Of a stretch of DNA of 16,645 bases, positions 1 to 7,268 are shown in pieces. The position numbers were made by a program, and so were the translations under genes. Each line of letters starts with the position of its first letter. Position 1 is the first letter of the stretch. The stretch spans positions 1 through 16,645 of the forward strand of contig JALTID010000254.1 in assembly GCA_027004335.1 (NCBI GenBank), read 5' to 3'. This DNA comes from JALTID01 sp027004335 [NCBI: bacterium] (GTDB taxonomy: Bacteria > JALSQH01). Under the pieces are notes generated by a model, which worked only from the letters and a program-made list of their open reading frames with translations, was not told the origin of the DNA and did not search any database.

Positions 1-1
1 A

Positions 2-490
2 TATATTGGAGAAGAAACCTCGGAGTTAAAAAAGAATGGTGTTAGGTTAAAAGTAATCGGCAATTTCACCATGGTTCCGCTGAATCTGATGAAGTTAATA
101 AAAAATGCAGAAGATGAGCTAAGCCGTGGTAAAAAAATGACTCTCATTGTTGCTTTCAGCTATGGAGGAAGACTTGAAATTATTGATGCAGTTTCAAAAA
201 TCATGTCTGATTGTAAAAAAGAAAAAATTGGAGAAATAAACGAGGAGATATTTAAAAATTATTTATATGCTCCCGACATCCCAGATCCTGATCTTCTTAT
301 AAGAACTGGAGGGGAAAAACGCATAAGCAACTTTCTCCTATATCAGATAGCCTACACTGAACTCTATTTCACAGAGACTCTCTGGCCAGATTTTAACGAG
401 ACTGAATTTGAAAAAGCATTAAAAGATTTTTCTAAAAGAGAAAGGAGATTTGGAAGAATAAAAAATGAAGAGGGGAACCCTCCCCAATAA
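2..490 (+). CDS. uppS: Undecaprenyl pyrophosphate synthase (cis-prenyltransferase), 3' part
   Basis: Partial gene: the frame is open from base 2, so about 162 C-terminal residues are visible of a protein that is usually near 240-250; the N-terminal diphosphate-binding DGN motif lies off-window. The enzyme condenses isopentenyl-PP onto farnesyl-PP in cis to make the C55 lipid carrier used for peptidoglycan and other envelope polymers, at the inner face of the membrane. Visible family signatures are AFSYGGR (normally NYGGR), the substrate-binding block DPDLLIRTGGEKRISNFLL, then YTELYF and LWPDF, and the Arg-rich tail RERRFGR. The usual RTSGE reads RTGGE here, a mild variant. An internal ATG at 71 is not the start because homologous sequence (VRLKVIGNF) precedes it. 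The gene ends 2 bases before the convergent htrA stop. Identification is confident. Confidence 0.93.
   Translation, partial: YIGEETSELKKNGVRLKVIGNFTMVPLNLMKLIKNAEDELSRGKKMTLIVAFSYGGRLEIIDAVSKIMSDCKKEKIGEINEEIFKNYLYAPDIPDPDLLIRTGGEKRISNFLLYQIAYTELYFTETLWPDFNETEFEKALKDFSKRERRFGRIKNEEGNPPQ
460..487 (-). terminator. Possible intrinsic terminator of htrA, inside the uppS 3' end
   Basis: On the minus strand just after the htrA stop, a short GC hairpin (GAGGG-TTC-CCCTC, or alternatively GGGGA-GGGT-TCCCC) is followed by TTCA and then six T. It overlaps the last codons of uppS. The stem is only 5 bp, so this is a moderate call. On the plus strand no T-run follows, so it would not terminate uppS well. 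Confidence 0.4.
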
Positions 491-492
491 AA

Positions 493-1959
493 TTAAGGCA
501 TATTGAAAGCCACCCAGAAAGTCCCTTCTCCTTCTCTATAAATAAGGAAAAGAAGTGGTTTACCTGATTTAACTCTCTTAAGAATTCTCTCAGCCTGAGA
601 AGCAGTCTTTACTTCATGTTGATTTATTTTCAGAATCACATCACCAGCCCTCAAACCCTGGGCTGCTGCAACGGAATCTGGATCCACATTGGTGATAAGT
701 ACACCTTTATAAATATGGATTCCCAGTCGTTCTGCAATAGTCCTATTAAGAGTTTTTAAAGTCATACCTATTTTAGAAGTGACACTCTCTGTAGGTCCCC
801 TCTTCTCTTCAGGGGATGTCCCCTTACCCATTTGAGCAATTTTTACCTTTAACACCTTTTTTTTCAACTTCTTCCCATTAGGTCTCCTGATTTCTATTTT
901 TACCTTTTTACCTGGCGGGGTTGAAGCTACATAAAAAGGGAGGTCTCTGAACGACTTGACTTCCTTGCCATCAAATTTCACAATTATGTCTCCGGGTTTC
1001 ATTCCGGCTTTATCAGCAGGAGTACCTTTTAAAACTTGAGCAACCAGAGCGCCTTCAGGTTTTTTAAGACCAAAACCTTTAGCTATTGCCGGAGTAACTT
1101 TCTGGATTTTTACACCAAGCCAACCTCTTATAACTTTTCCTTTTGTTTTTAATTGAGCAATCACTGTCCTGGCAATGTTGGAGGGGATTGCAAAACCTAT
1201 TCCAGCAGATTGACCTGTTTTCGTGTAAATTGCAGCATTAATTCCAATTACATCACCTTTCAGATCAAGTAAAGGACCACCAGAATTACCCGGGTTTATT
1301 GGAGCATCAGTTTGAAGATAATTGTCATATGGACCGTAGCCAATAACCCTTCCTTTGGCACTTATTATTCCATGAGTAACTGTGTGAGATAATCCAAAGG
1401 GGTTACCAATTGCTATTACCCACTCTCCAATCTTTACCTTATCTGAATCACCCAAAGAAAGATATGGAAATTTTTTCTTTGCCTTAATTTTCAGAAGAGC
1501 AAGATCTGTCTTCTTATCTTTCCCCACAATTTTTGCTCTATATTTTTCATCTTCTGAAAAAGAAACAATAATCTTGTCAGCACCTTCAATCACATGATAA
1601 TTAGTAAGAATGTAACCATCTGGATCAATTACAAATCCAGAACCCAGGCTCTTCCTTGTATATTTATGGGGAATTTCAGGAAAGGGCTGCTCAAAAAACC
1701 AGTAGAAAAACTTATAAAGCTGCTGAGCCTGTGGAGGAATTCTCATGACTTTTGTAGAACTAATGTTCACAACTGCCGGGAGTGCCTTTTCAACAAGAGT
1801 AGAAAAATCAGGCAAACTTATGGGGGCTGAAACTATCGGCTGAGGTTGTTGGGAAGCTTTTTCTTCTGCAGATGTGCCTGGAGTCAAATCAAAGCAAGCA
1901 GCAAAAAAAACTCCCAGGGTAAAAGCAAGTATGATCCACAGGTACTTAGCTCTCTTCAT
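493..1959 (-). CDS. htrA: HtrA/Deg family serine protease with two PDZ domains
   Basis: 488 residues. An N-terminal hydrophobic segment (about 6-22) directs the protein to the envelope; it ends in FAAC (Cys22), which could be a lipobox, otherwise it is a signal anchor or Sec signal. The trypsin-like domain (about 50-275) has the full triad: His122 in TNYHVI, Asp152 in TDLALL and Ser226 in GNSGGPL. PDZ1 spans about 278-370 (GWLGVKIQ, then PADKAGMKPGDII) and PDZ2 about 395-480 (VAAAQGLRAGDVI), the DegP/DegQ layout. Expected role: degradation and possibly chaperoning of misfolded envelope proteins. The ATG is preceded by AAAGGAG with 7 bases spacing. The first 14 bases overlap the end of the DUF1844 gene, so it is the last gene of the htpX-clpA-DUF1844-htrA operon. 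Family certain; the choice among degP, degQ and degS names is not resolvable here. Confidence 0.95.
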   Translation of the reverse strand: MKRAKYLWIILAFTLGVFFAACFDLTPGTSAEEKASQQPQPIVSAPISLPDFSTLVEKALPAVVNISSTKVMRIPPQAQQLYKFFYWFFEQPFPEIPHKYTRKSLGSGFVIDPDGYILTNYHVIEGADKIIVSFSEDEKYRAKIVGKDKKTDLALLKIKAKKKFPYLSLGDSDKVKIGEWVIAIGNPFGLSHTVTHGIISAKGRVIGYGPYDNYLQTDAPINPGNSGGPLLDLKGDVIGINAAIYTKTGQSAGIGFAIPSNIARTVIAQLKTKGKVIRGWLGVKIQKVTPAIAKGFGLKKPEGALVAQVLKGTPADKAGMKPGDIIVKFDGKEVKSFRDLPFYVASTPPGKKVKIEIRRPNGKKLKKKVLKVKIAQMGKGTSPEEKRGPTESVTSKIGMTLKTLNRTIAERLGIHIYKGVLITNVDPDSVAAAQGLRAGDVILKINQHEVKTASQAERILKRVKSGKPLLFLIYREGEGTFWVAFNMP

Positions 1960-2311
1960 TTTTCTTCTCCTTTACTTCAAGTTTGGACTCTGGGGAATTC
2001 TCCTTTTCTTTAGAAGAAGATTCTTTTAGTATTTCCAAATACTTAAACTTTAATTCTGTTAGCAAATAATTTATGGTGTTCTCTTCATCCTGGGTAAGAT
2101 TTCCCTTCGTCTTTTCTTTCAGCATTTCTATTGTATCAATTGTGTGTTTTGCAAGTAAAAGATTTTTGTTAGTTTTCCCAGAAATAGGATCAGGGATTAT
2201 TCCCAGATAGATATAAACTGACTGGCTGATTCCAAGGATAAAATCTCTAAAACTAACTGGGGGAATCTCATCAGAGTTAAACTCATAACTGTTTTTCTCT
2301 TTTTCCTCCAT
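1946..2311 (-). CDS. DUF1844 family small protein, function unknown
   Basis: 121 residues from the ATG at 2311. A TTG 24 bases further upstream is in frame, but the ATG has an excellent Shine-Dalgarno four bases ahead and is preferred. The core (about 18-95) matches the DUF1844 pattern as I know it: SFRDFILGISQ, then LGIIPDP, a helix LLLAKHTIDTIEMLKEKTKGN and NLTQDEE before a last helix rich in Leu. After residue 96 comes a charged Lys/Glu/Ser tail likely to be disordered. There is no signal peptide or catalytic motif; it looks like a small all-helical cytosolic protein. It starts 16 bases after the clpA-like stop and its end overlaps htrA by 14 bases, so it is translated together with two proteolysis genes. 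A link to protein quality control is inference from context only. Confidence 0.8.
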   Translation of the reverse strand: MEEKEKNSYEFNSDEIPPVSFRDFILGISQSVYIYLGIIPDPISGKTNKNLLLAKHTIDTIEMLKEKTKGNLTQDEENTINYLLTELKFKYLEILKESSSKEKENSPESKLEVKEKKNEES

Positions 2312-2315
2312 TGCT

Positions 2316-2323
2316 ACCTCCTC
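2316..2323 (-). promoter_or_regulatory. Ribosome binding site deciding the DUF1844 start
   Basis: GAGGAGGT on the minus strand, four bases before the ATG at 2311. It lies between the clpA-like stop codon (2328-2330) and the ATG, and argues against the upstream in-frame TTG at 2335. Confidence 0.8.
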
Positions 2324-2327
2324 TACC

Positions 2328-4607
2328 CTATACAACAGCCTTTTCTTCTCTTAATACCACCTTTCCACTCTCATCAAGATCAAAGTAAAAATAATCCTGC
2401 TCTGTCCATTTTAGCGTCACAGGCAATTTAATTACCTCATCAATTTTTCTCTTCAGGTACCTTGCTCCATACTTTATGGAGAAACCTTCTCTCGCAACAG
2501 CTCTGACCGTCTCTTCGGAAACTATAAGTCGCTTGCCTTCTTCCTCAACCTGATCATGGATCTTTCTAATGTACCTTCTCGCTATCTCAACAACTTCTTC
2601 CTCTGTGAGAGGTGAAAAAACAATAATCTCATCAATTCTATTTAAGAACTCAGGAGAAAATCTGTTTTCCACTTCCTGTAATATCAACTTATTCACCTCT
2701 CCAACTGACTCTTTTTCTTTTAAGAAACCAAGAGGCTTCAAAAAGTTCCTAAAATGTTGATACCCTATGTTAGAAGTCATTATGATTATAGCGTCGCTGA
2801 AATAAACTTTTTTCCCCCTTCCATCTGTCAGCCACCCTTCATCAAATACCTGAAGAAACAATGTAAGAACATCGGGATGAGCTTTCTCAACTTCATCAAG
2901 AAGAACTACGGTATAAGGATTCTCCCTTATTTTATTGGTAAGGATCCCTCCTCTTTCTGAGCCCACTATTCCTCTAGGCATCCCTAAGAGTTTATCTATA
3001 GAAACAGTGCCATCGCGATACTCTGACATATCCAGTCTTACCATTTTTTCCTCATCACCAAAAAGATACTCAGCTAACGCTTTCGCCAGTTCAGTTTTCC
3101 CAACTCCTGTTGGACCCAGAAAGAGTAGAACACCATCAGGTCTGTTGAAATTTTCTTTTAAGGGACCTTTATTAAGCCTTAAACGCCTGCCAAGAGCATC
3201 AATAGCTTCTTTCTGCCCCACTATTCTCTGAGCGATCTTTTCCTCTAGATCAGCAAATCTCTCCACCGAACTTCTCATCACCATATCAAGGGGGATCTGT
3301 GACTCTTCTGCTACCACCTCATAAACATGTTCAGATTTTACAATCTTATCCTTACTGTAGAGGACCGCCTTCACACACGCTGTATCAAGCCATCCAATAG
3401 GTTTATCTGGAAGTTTTCTCCCTCTCTCGTACCTTTTAGAAAGAGTAAGAGAAGTTTTTATGGCTTCATCAGTGATTGTAACTGAATAAATTCTTTCCAG
3501 CCGTTTTTTCACACCGTATAGTATCCTTTCGGTCTCTTTAAATGTGGGTTCTTTAACATAAATAGTCCTGAACCTTCTTGCCAGCGCCTCATCTTCCATG
3601 ATATACTGCATATACTCAGTATAAGTAGTAGCTCCTATGATCTGAATATCCCCTTTTGCAAGGGATGACTTAAAAATATTTGCAGCATCAGAGGGGACGC
3701 CCATAGCTGAACCTGCCCCTATTATGGAATGAGCTTCATCTATAAAAAGTATTATATTTCCCCTTTCCTTAACCTCCTTGATAATCTTCTCTACCCTCTC
3801 CTCAAACATTCCCCTGAACATTGTTCCTGCTACAAGTGAGTTCATCTGAAGGTTAACTATCTGGTAGTCTCGCAAACTTTCTGGAATTTTTTGAGATTCA
3901 AACTCTATCTTCCATGCAAGCCCTTCTGCAATAGCAGTTTTTCCAACTCCAGGTTCCCCTATTAACATAACAGAATTAGCTCTCTCCCTGTGGGAGAGAA
4001 TCTCTATCATCTTTTTAATTTCTTCTTCTCTACCATAGATTTCAGGGATTTTGTCCATTACTGCAAGCTTATTTAAGTTAACTCCAAACTGGCGCAAGAA
4101 GCCAGGTAATTCATATTTTCTTCTCAATTCTCTTTCAAATTCAATTCTCCTCCTTGCTTCTTCCATAATAGCATTAATTACCGTAAATGGCTCTTTTCCT
4201 TCTTCCTTAAGCAGGAAAGCGGGATAACTCTCTTCCACCATAAAAATTCCGGCAAGTAGATTGTATGGCCCTATTTTCTGATAACCTTCGCCGTTGGCAT
4301 TTGTAAGAGCCTTTTCAAGAACTTTTTTTACAAGATGAGAGACCTTTATCCCGGAAGATGATTCCACAAGATAGTCGGATTTTTCAAGCCTGTTGTTTAT
4401 CTTTACTCTTATTTCAAGGGGATCCACTCCTATGTTCTCCATAATCCTATCAAAGCTCTCGTTTTCAAGTTTAATAAAAGCATAGAGAAGATGTTCCGGT
4501 GCAAGGTAGTAGTGGTCCCTCTTCTGAGTTTCAGTAATTGCAAGAGTTAAAATCTTCTGAGCCCTTTCTGTTAAATAATCCCTGTAAGGCGATAGGTCAA
4601 TGTGCAT
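2328..4607 (-). CDS. ClpA/ClpC-like AAA+ ATPase with variant pore loops
   Basis: 759 residues: Clp N-domain (about 1-150), AAA D1 (Walker A GEPGVGKT 217-224, Walker B ILFIDEAH 286-293, RRF 344-346), AAA D2 (Walker A GPTGVGKT 498-505, Walker B VVLLDE 567-572, sensor 1 MTSN 610-613, Arg finger FLNRID, sensor 2 GAR 714-716). No long coiled-coil M-domain separates D1 and D2, so it is not a ClpB disaggregase; length fits ClpA. After sensor 1 it has LGF (626-628), in the place of the IGF/LGF tripeptide that docks ClpA/ClpC/ClpX on ClpP, so it probably feeds ClpP (not in the window). Odd: the D1 pore loop reads GTMFRG instead of GxKYRG, and the D2 pore loop reads GIVG (Ile547) instead of GYVG. ATP-binding and hydrolysis motifs are intact. 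The start is 3 bases after the htpX stop, with AGGGG as ribosome site. Family sure, exact subfamily not. Confidence 0.9.
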   Translation of the reverse strand: MHIDLSPYRDYLTERAQKILTLAITETQKRDHYYLAPEHLLYAFIKLENESFDRIMENIGVDPLEIRVKINNRLEKSDYLVESSSGIKVSHLVKKVLEKALTNANGEGYQKIGPYNLLAGIFMVEESYPAFLLKEEGKEPFTVINAIMEEARRRIEFERELRRKYELPGFLRQFGVNLNKLAVMDKIPEIYGREEEIKKMIEILSHRERANSVMLIGEPGVGKTAIAEGLAWKIEFESQKIPESLRDYQIVNLQMNSLVAGTMFRGMFEERVEKIIKEVKERGNIILFIDEAHSIIGAGSAMGVPSDAANIFKSSLAKGDIQIIGATTYTEYMQYIMEDEALARRFRTIYVKEPTFKETERILYGVKKRLERIYSVTITDEAIKTSLTLSKRYERGRKLPDKPIGWLDTACVKAVLYSKDKIVKSEHVYEVVAEESQIPLDMVMRSSVERFADLEEKIAQRIVGQKEAIDALGRRLRLNKGPLKENFNRPDGVLLFLGPTGVGKTELAKALAEYLFGDEEKMVRLDMSEYRDGTVSIDKLLGMPRGIVGSERGGILTNKIRENPYTVVLLDEVEKAHPDVLTLFLQVFDEGWLTDGRGKKVYFSDAIIIMTSNIGYQHFRNFLKPLGFLKEKESVGEVNKLILQEVENRFSPEFLNRIDEIIVFSPLTEEEVVEIARRYIRKIHDQVEEEGKRLIVSEETVRAVAREGFSIKYGARYLKRKIDEVIKLPVTLKWTEQDYFYFDLDESGKVVLREEKAVV

Positions 4608-4610
4608 AAT

Positions 4611-5477
4611 TTACCCCTGATAAGCTAAATTTTTTAATCTACTAATTCTTTCCTCCAGTGGAGGGTGTGTACTTAAAAGTTTAGCCATCATCCCCTTACT
4701 GAAAGGATTTACTATATACATATGACTCATTGTTTCATTCCCATATCTGGGAGGTATCTCACCAGAGTATCTCCCGAGTTTCTCCAATGCACTGATTAAT
4801 CCCTGAGGATTTCCAGCTAATTTTGCACCAGAAGCATCTGCAAGATATTCCCTTGATCTTGAAATTGCAAGCTGGATCAAAGAAGCAATTATTGGGGTTA
4901 TTATCGCAATTGCCAGAGCTACAAAAATATTTCCTCCTTCATCATCATCACGGCTAAAACCACCAAAAATAGCCGCCCATTTTACCATACTTGCGAGTAT
5001 CATTACGGCGGAAGCAATAGTAGCAGCAATAGAACTGATTAATATATCCCTGTGCTTAATATGGGAGAGTTCATGCCCCAGGACTCCTTTCAACTCTTCA
5101 TCATCCATTATCTGAAGAAGTCCCTGGGTAACAACAACTGCTGAGTGTGAAGGATTTCTACCTGTGGCAAAAGCATTGGGAGAAGGATCAGGTACAACAT
5201 AGATCCTTGGCATAGGTAATCCTGCTTTTTGAGAAAGTTCATAAACGATCCTGTACAATCTGGGATTACCATTCTCATCAACAGGTTGAGCCCTATGCAT
5301 GGCAAGAACAATCTTATCTGAAAACCAGTAGGAGAAAAAATTCATCAAAATAGCAAGAATCCCAGCGAAATATAGGCCAGAATTACCCCCTAACAAATAG
5401 CCAAAACCGAGAAAAAGACCAGTAAGTAATATTAAAAACAATCCTGTTTTAAACCAGTTGGTCAAGGTCCAACTCAT
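4611..5477 (-). CDS. htpX: HtpX membrane zinc metalloprotease (M48)
   Basis: 288 residues, the usual HtpX length. Two N-terminal transmembrane helices (about 9-29 and 34-52), the zinc motif HELSH at 135-139 (GHELSHIKHRD), two more hydrophobic segments (about 147-168 and 183-205), and the third zinc ligand Glu210 in SREYLADASGA. The protease acts on misfolded inner-membrane proteins from the cytoplasmic side, complementing FtsH. It is the first gene of a four-gene proteolysis operon: its ATG follows a strong AGGAGGT (5483-5489, five bases away) and a consensus-like promoter, and only 3 bases separate its stop from the clpA-like start. All active-site residues are present; identification is confident. 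Confidence 0.95.
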   Translation of the reverse strand: MSWTLTNWFKTGLFLILLTGLFLGFGYLLGGNSGLYFAGILAILMNFFSYWFSDKIVLAMHRAQPVDENGNPRLYRIVYELSQKAGLPMPRIYVVPDPSPNAFATGRNPSHSAVVVTQGLLQIMDDEELKGVLGHELSHIKHRDILISSIAATIASAVMILASMVKWAAIFGGFSRDDDEGGNIFVALAIAIITPIIASLIQLAISRSREYLADASGAKLAGNPQGLISALEKLGRYSGEIPPRYGNETMSHMYIVNPFSKGMMAKLLSTHPPLEERISRLKNLAYQG

Positions 5478-5495
5478 CTACCACCTCCTCTTTAA

Positions 5496-5524
5496 ATAGT
5501 ATCTCAAATTCTTTTTATTTTCAA
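5496..5524 (-). promoter_or_regulatory. Sigma-70-type promoter for htpX-clpA-DUF1844-htrA
   Basis: Minus strand TTGAAA (5519-5524), 17-base spacer, TACTAT (5496-5501), 18 bases ahead of the htpX ATG. Both hexamers differ from consensus at one position each, and the spacing is ideal. The predicted leader is only about 11-12 bases and consists essentially of the Shine-Dalgarno. No heat-shock-type or repressor operator is visible around it, so the proteolysis operon may be driven by housekeeping sigma. Confidence 0.6.
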
Positions 5525-5568
5525 ACTTTCCTCTTATTTGGACACCTGAGAAGAGAGTATGTTTAATG

Positions 5569-5610
5569 AAAAAAAGAGAAAAAAGTTCTGATACCTAAAC
5601 CCTATCAAAA
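5569..5610 (-). terminator. Intrinsic terminator of hsp20-dnaJ, stop codon in loop
   Basis: Minus strand: stem TTTTGATA / TATCAGAA (8 pairs, one G-U) around the 9-base loop GGGTTTAGG, followed by C, six T, CTC and seven T. The dnaJ stop codon TAG is inside the loop. The stem is AT-rich, so strength is uncertain, but the long T tracts and the promoter just downstream support it. Confidence 0.5.
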
Positions 5611-6770
5611 ATTTCTTTCCTTGGATTGTAAGGATTTTCCTTTTTCCATTTTTCAAGAAATTCTTTTTGTTTCTTATCCAGACGATCAGGTAAAATTATC
5701 TCTACCACCACATACTGATCTCCTCTGTGGCTCGTTTTTGGATTCACTACTCCTTTACCTTTTATTCTGAATTTCTGACCAGATTTTGTGCCAGGAGGTA
5801 TCTTCATCTTTATAATTCCTTCAATAGTGGGGACCTCTACTGTCGCTCCAAGAGCTGCTTCATAAACTGCCACAGGGAGTTTAATATAGATATCATCACC
5901 CTTCCTTTCAAATACTGGATGGGTCTTTATTTTAACAATTAGATGAAGATCGCCCGGAGGACCGCCGGTGATTCCTGCATTACCCTTCATCGGTATTCTT
6001 AATTTAGTACCATCCTCAACACCCGGGGGTACCCTTACAGTTACATTATCAAGGATTTTTACTCTTCCGCTACCCTTACATCTTGGACATTTTGTTGAAG
6101 TAATTTTTCCTGTTCCACCACAGGTGGGACAAGTTTGTTTGATCTTAAAAAAAGCTACTCCCGATTGAATATACCCTGTACCTTTACACTGGGGACAAAC
6201 CTGAGGCTGTGAGAGAGGAACTTCTCCACTACCGCGACAGGTGGGACATTTATCATATCTATCAATCTGAATAGTGGTAGTTGTTCCTTTTATTGCATCC
6301 ATGAAATCAAGTTCAATTGTATAAGTTAAATCCTCACCTCTTGCAGCATAGTTTCCACGAGAAGTAAAAACATCCTCAAAATCCCTCCTATTCCTCCCCC
6401 CAAAGATATCAAAAATATCATCAAAAATGTAACCAAAATCTCCAAATCTTCCTCCAGCACCTCTTTTTCGCTTTCTACCAAAAATTTCCTCAAAAATCTC
6501 ATCAAAATTCACTGAATATGCTTCTCCCGCTCCAGCATGCGGCATGTCACCTTCAAAGTAAAAGCCAAACTGATCATATTTTTTTCTTTTTTCCGGGTCC
6601 CCGAGGACACTATAGGCCTCAGCTATTTCCTTGAACTTTTCCTCAGCTTCTTTATTCCCCGGATTTCTGTCAGGATGGTACTTCATAGCAAGACGGCGAT
6701 AAGCCTTCTTAATTTCCTCCTGTGTGGCATTCTTTGAAACACCAAGAATTTTATAATAATCCTTGGCCAT
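5595..6770 (-). CDS. dnaJ: Chaperone protein DnaJ (type I Hsp40)
   Basis: 391 residues. J-domain 1-70 with HPD at 32-34, which stimulates DnaK ATPase. A Gly/Phe-rich linker (about 71-140) is unusually acidic and aromatic, with repeated FDEIFEEIF and FDDIFDIF stretches. The zinc domain has all four CxxCxGxG repeats (CPTCRGSG 175, CPQCKGTG 192, CPTCGGTG 214, CPRCKGSG 228), then the two C-terminal substrate-binding beta domains (about 240-365). This is the full type I architecture. The start [10 protein letters not shown] is canonical. Only the three bases GAG separate the ATG from the hsp20 stop, so the GGAG touches the start codon and translation is probably coupled to hsp20. The gene is on the dnaK strand but behind a terminator, so it appears separately regulated from dnaK. 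Confidence 0.97.
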   Translation of the reverse strand: MAKDYYKILGVSKNATQEEIKKAYRRLAMKYHPDRNPGNKEAEEKFKEIAEAYSVLGDPEKRKKYDQFGFYFEGDMPHAGAGEAYSVNFDEIFEEIFGRKRKRGAGGRFGDFGYIFDDIFDIFGGRNRRDFEDVFTSRGNYAARGEDLTYTIELDFMDAIKGTTTTIQIDRYDKCPTCRGSGEVPLSQPQVCPQCKGTGYIQSGVAFFKIKQTCPTCGGTGKITSTKCPRCKGSGRVKILDNVTVRVPPGVEDGTKLRIPMKGNAGITGGPPGDLHLIVKIKTHPVFERKGDDIYIKLPVAVYEAALGATVEVPTIEGIIKMKIPPGTKSGQKFRIKGKGVVNPKTSHRGDQYVVVEIILPDRLDKKQKEFLEKWKKENPYNPRKEIFDRV

Positions 6771-6773
6771 CTC

Positions 6774-7169
6774 CTATTCCCCATCAATTCTGATATCAAT
6801 CTTTCGCTTGGGAATCTTCACAGTTAAAATCCCTTTTACAAGCTTTGCTTCAATTTCTTCAATCTTGATATCTTTTGGTAACTTAAAGGTTCTCAGAAAA
6901 AAACCATAGGGAATCTCGCTTCTAACGACTTTGAAATGGCTCGTCTTTTTTTCAAATCTTCTTTCACCTTTTATCTGAAGCCTTTCCCCCGTTACACTAA
7001 TCTCAACATCTTCCCGCTCCAGACCAGGAAGCTCCATTCTTATGAAAAAAAACTCTTCTGTTTCCATAACATCAGCGGGGGGACGCCAGACATCCTGATC
7101 TGGAAGACCAACACCTTCTTCCTCAAAATCTGATTCCCACGGAAAGAAGACTCTAAATTTAAATCCCAT
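6774..7169 (-). CDS. Small heat-shock protein, Hsp20/alpha-crystallin family
   Basis: 131 residues. A short N-terminal arm (1-29, aromatic and acidic) leads into an alpha-crystallin domain at about 30-121 (PADVMETEEF, ELPGLEREDVEI, and the hallmark GILTVKIPK at 113-121). The C-terminal extension is very short; IDIRI (124-128) offers two I-x-I tripeptides of the type that link subunits into oligomers. It is an ATP-independent holdase that keeps unfolding proteins soluble for DnaK/DnaJ. TAA TAG directly precede the ATG, so no earlier start is possible, and no Shine-Dalgarno is visible. It forms a bicistronic unit with dnaJ, three bases downstream. Family assignment is confident. Confidence 0.93.
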   Translation of the reverse strand: MGFKFRVFFPWESDFEEEGVGLPDQDVWRPPADVMETEEFFFIRMELPGLEREDVEISVTGERLQIKGERRFEKKTSHFKVVRSEIPYGFFLRTFKLPKDIKIEEIEAKLVKGILTVKIPKRKIDIRIDGE

Positions 7170-7194
7170 CTATTACTCAAAACTTTTTATCTAT

Positions 7195-7223
7195 ATTTTA
7201 TTACAAAAAAAAGGGGGTAGCAA
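7195..7223 (-). promoter_or_regulatory. Candidate promoter for hsp20-dnaJ overlapping the dnaK terminator
   Basis: Minus strand TTGCTA (7218-7223), 17-base spacer, TAAAAT (7195-7200), 25 bases before the hsp20 ATG. The -35 part is inside the loop of the dnaK terminator and the spacer contains its T tract. The -10 is good, the -35 weak. Read-through from dnaK is the alternative. Confidence 0.3.
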
Positions 7224-7234
7224 CTCCCCCTTTT
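7205..7234 (-). terminator. Strong intrinsic terminator after dnaK
   Basis: Minus strand AAAAGGGGG, loop AGTTGCTA, CCCCCTTTTTTTT: a perfect 9-bp stem (five G-C pairs next to the loop) and an eight-T tract. It lies 24 bases after the dnaK stop and about 35 bases before the hsp20 start. It should end most dnaK transcripts, with any leakage giving lower hsp20-dnaJ expression. Confidence 0.85.
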
Positions 7235-7240
7235 ATCTAT

Positions 7241-7268
7241 ATAATTATTCTATCATAATTATTCTATC
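7241..7268. repeat. Exact 14-bp tandem duplication over the dnaK stop codon
   Basis: ATAATTATTCTATC occurs twice back to back (7241-7254 and 7255-7268). The second copy includes the dnaK stop codon and last codons; the first is untranslated. This looks like a recent slippage or duplication event. Confidence 0.9.

Noticed and set aside
470-482. Terminator for uppS on the plus strand
   Set aside because: The hairpin GAGGG-GAA-CCCTC is followed by CCCAATAAAATT, not a T-run, so it only fits the minus strand.
2312-2335. TTG start giving an eight-residue longer DUF1844 protein
   Set aside because: It overlaps the clpA-like stop and has no ribosome site, while the ATG at 2311 has GAGGAGGT four bases ahead.
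2328-4607. Calling the Clp ATPase ClpB
   Set aside because: There is no roughly 120-residue coiled-coil middle domain between D1 and D2, and an LGF tripeptide is present where ClpB has none.
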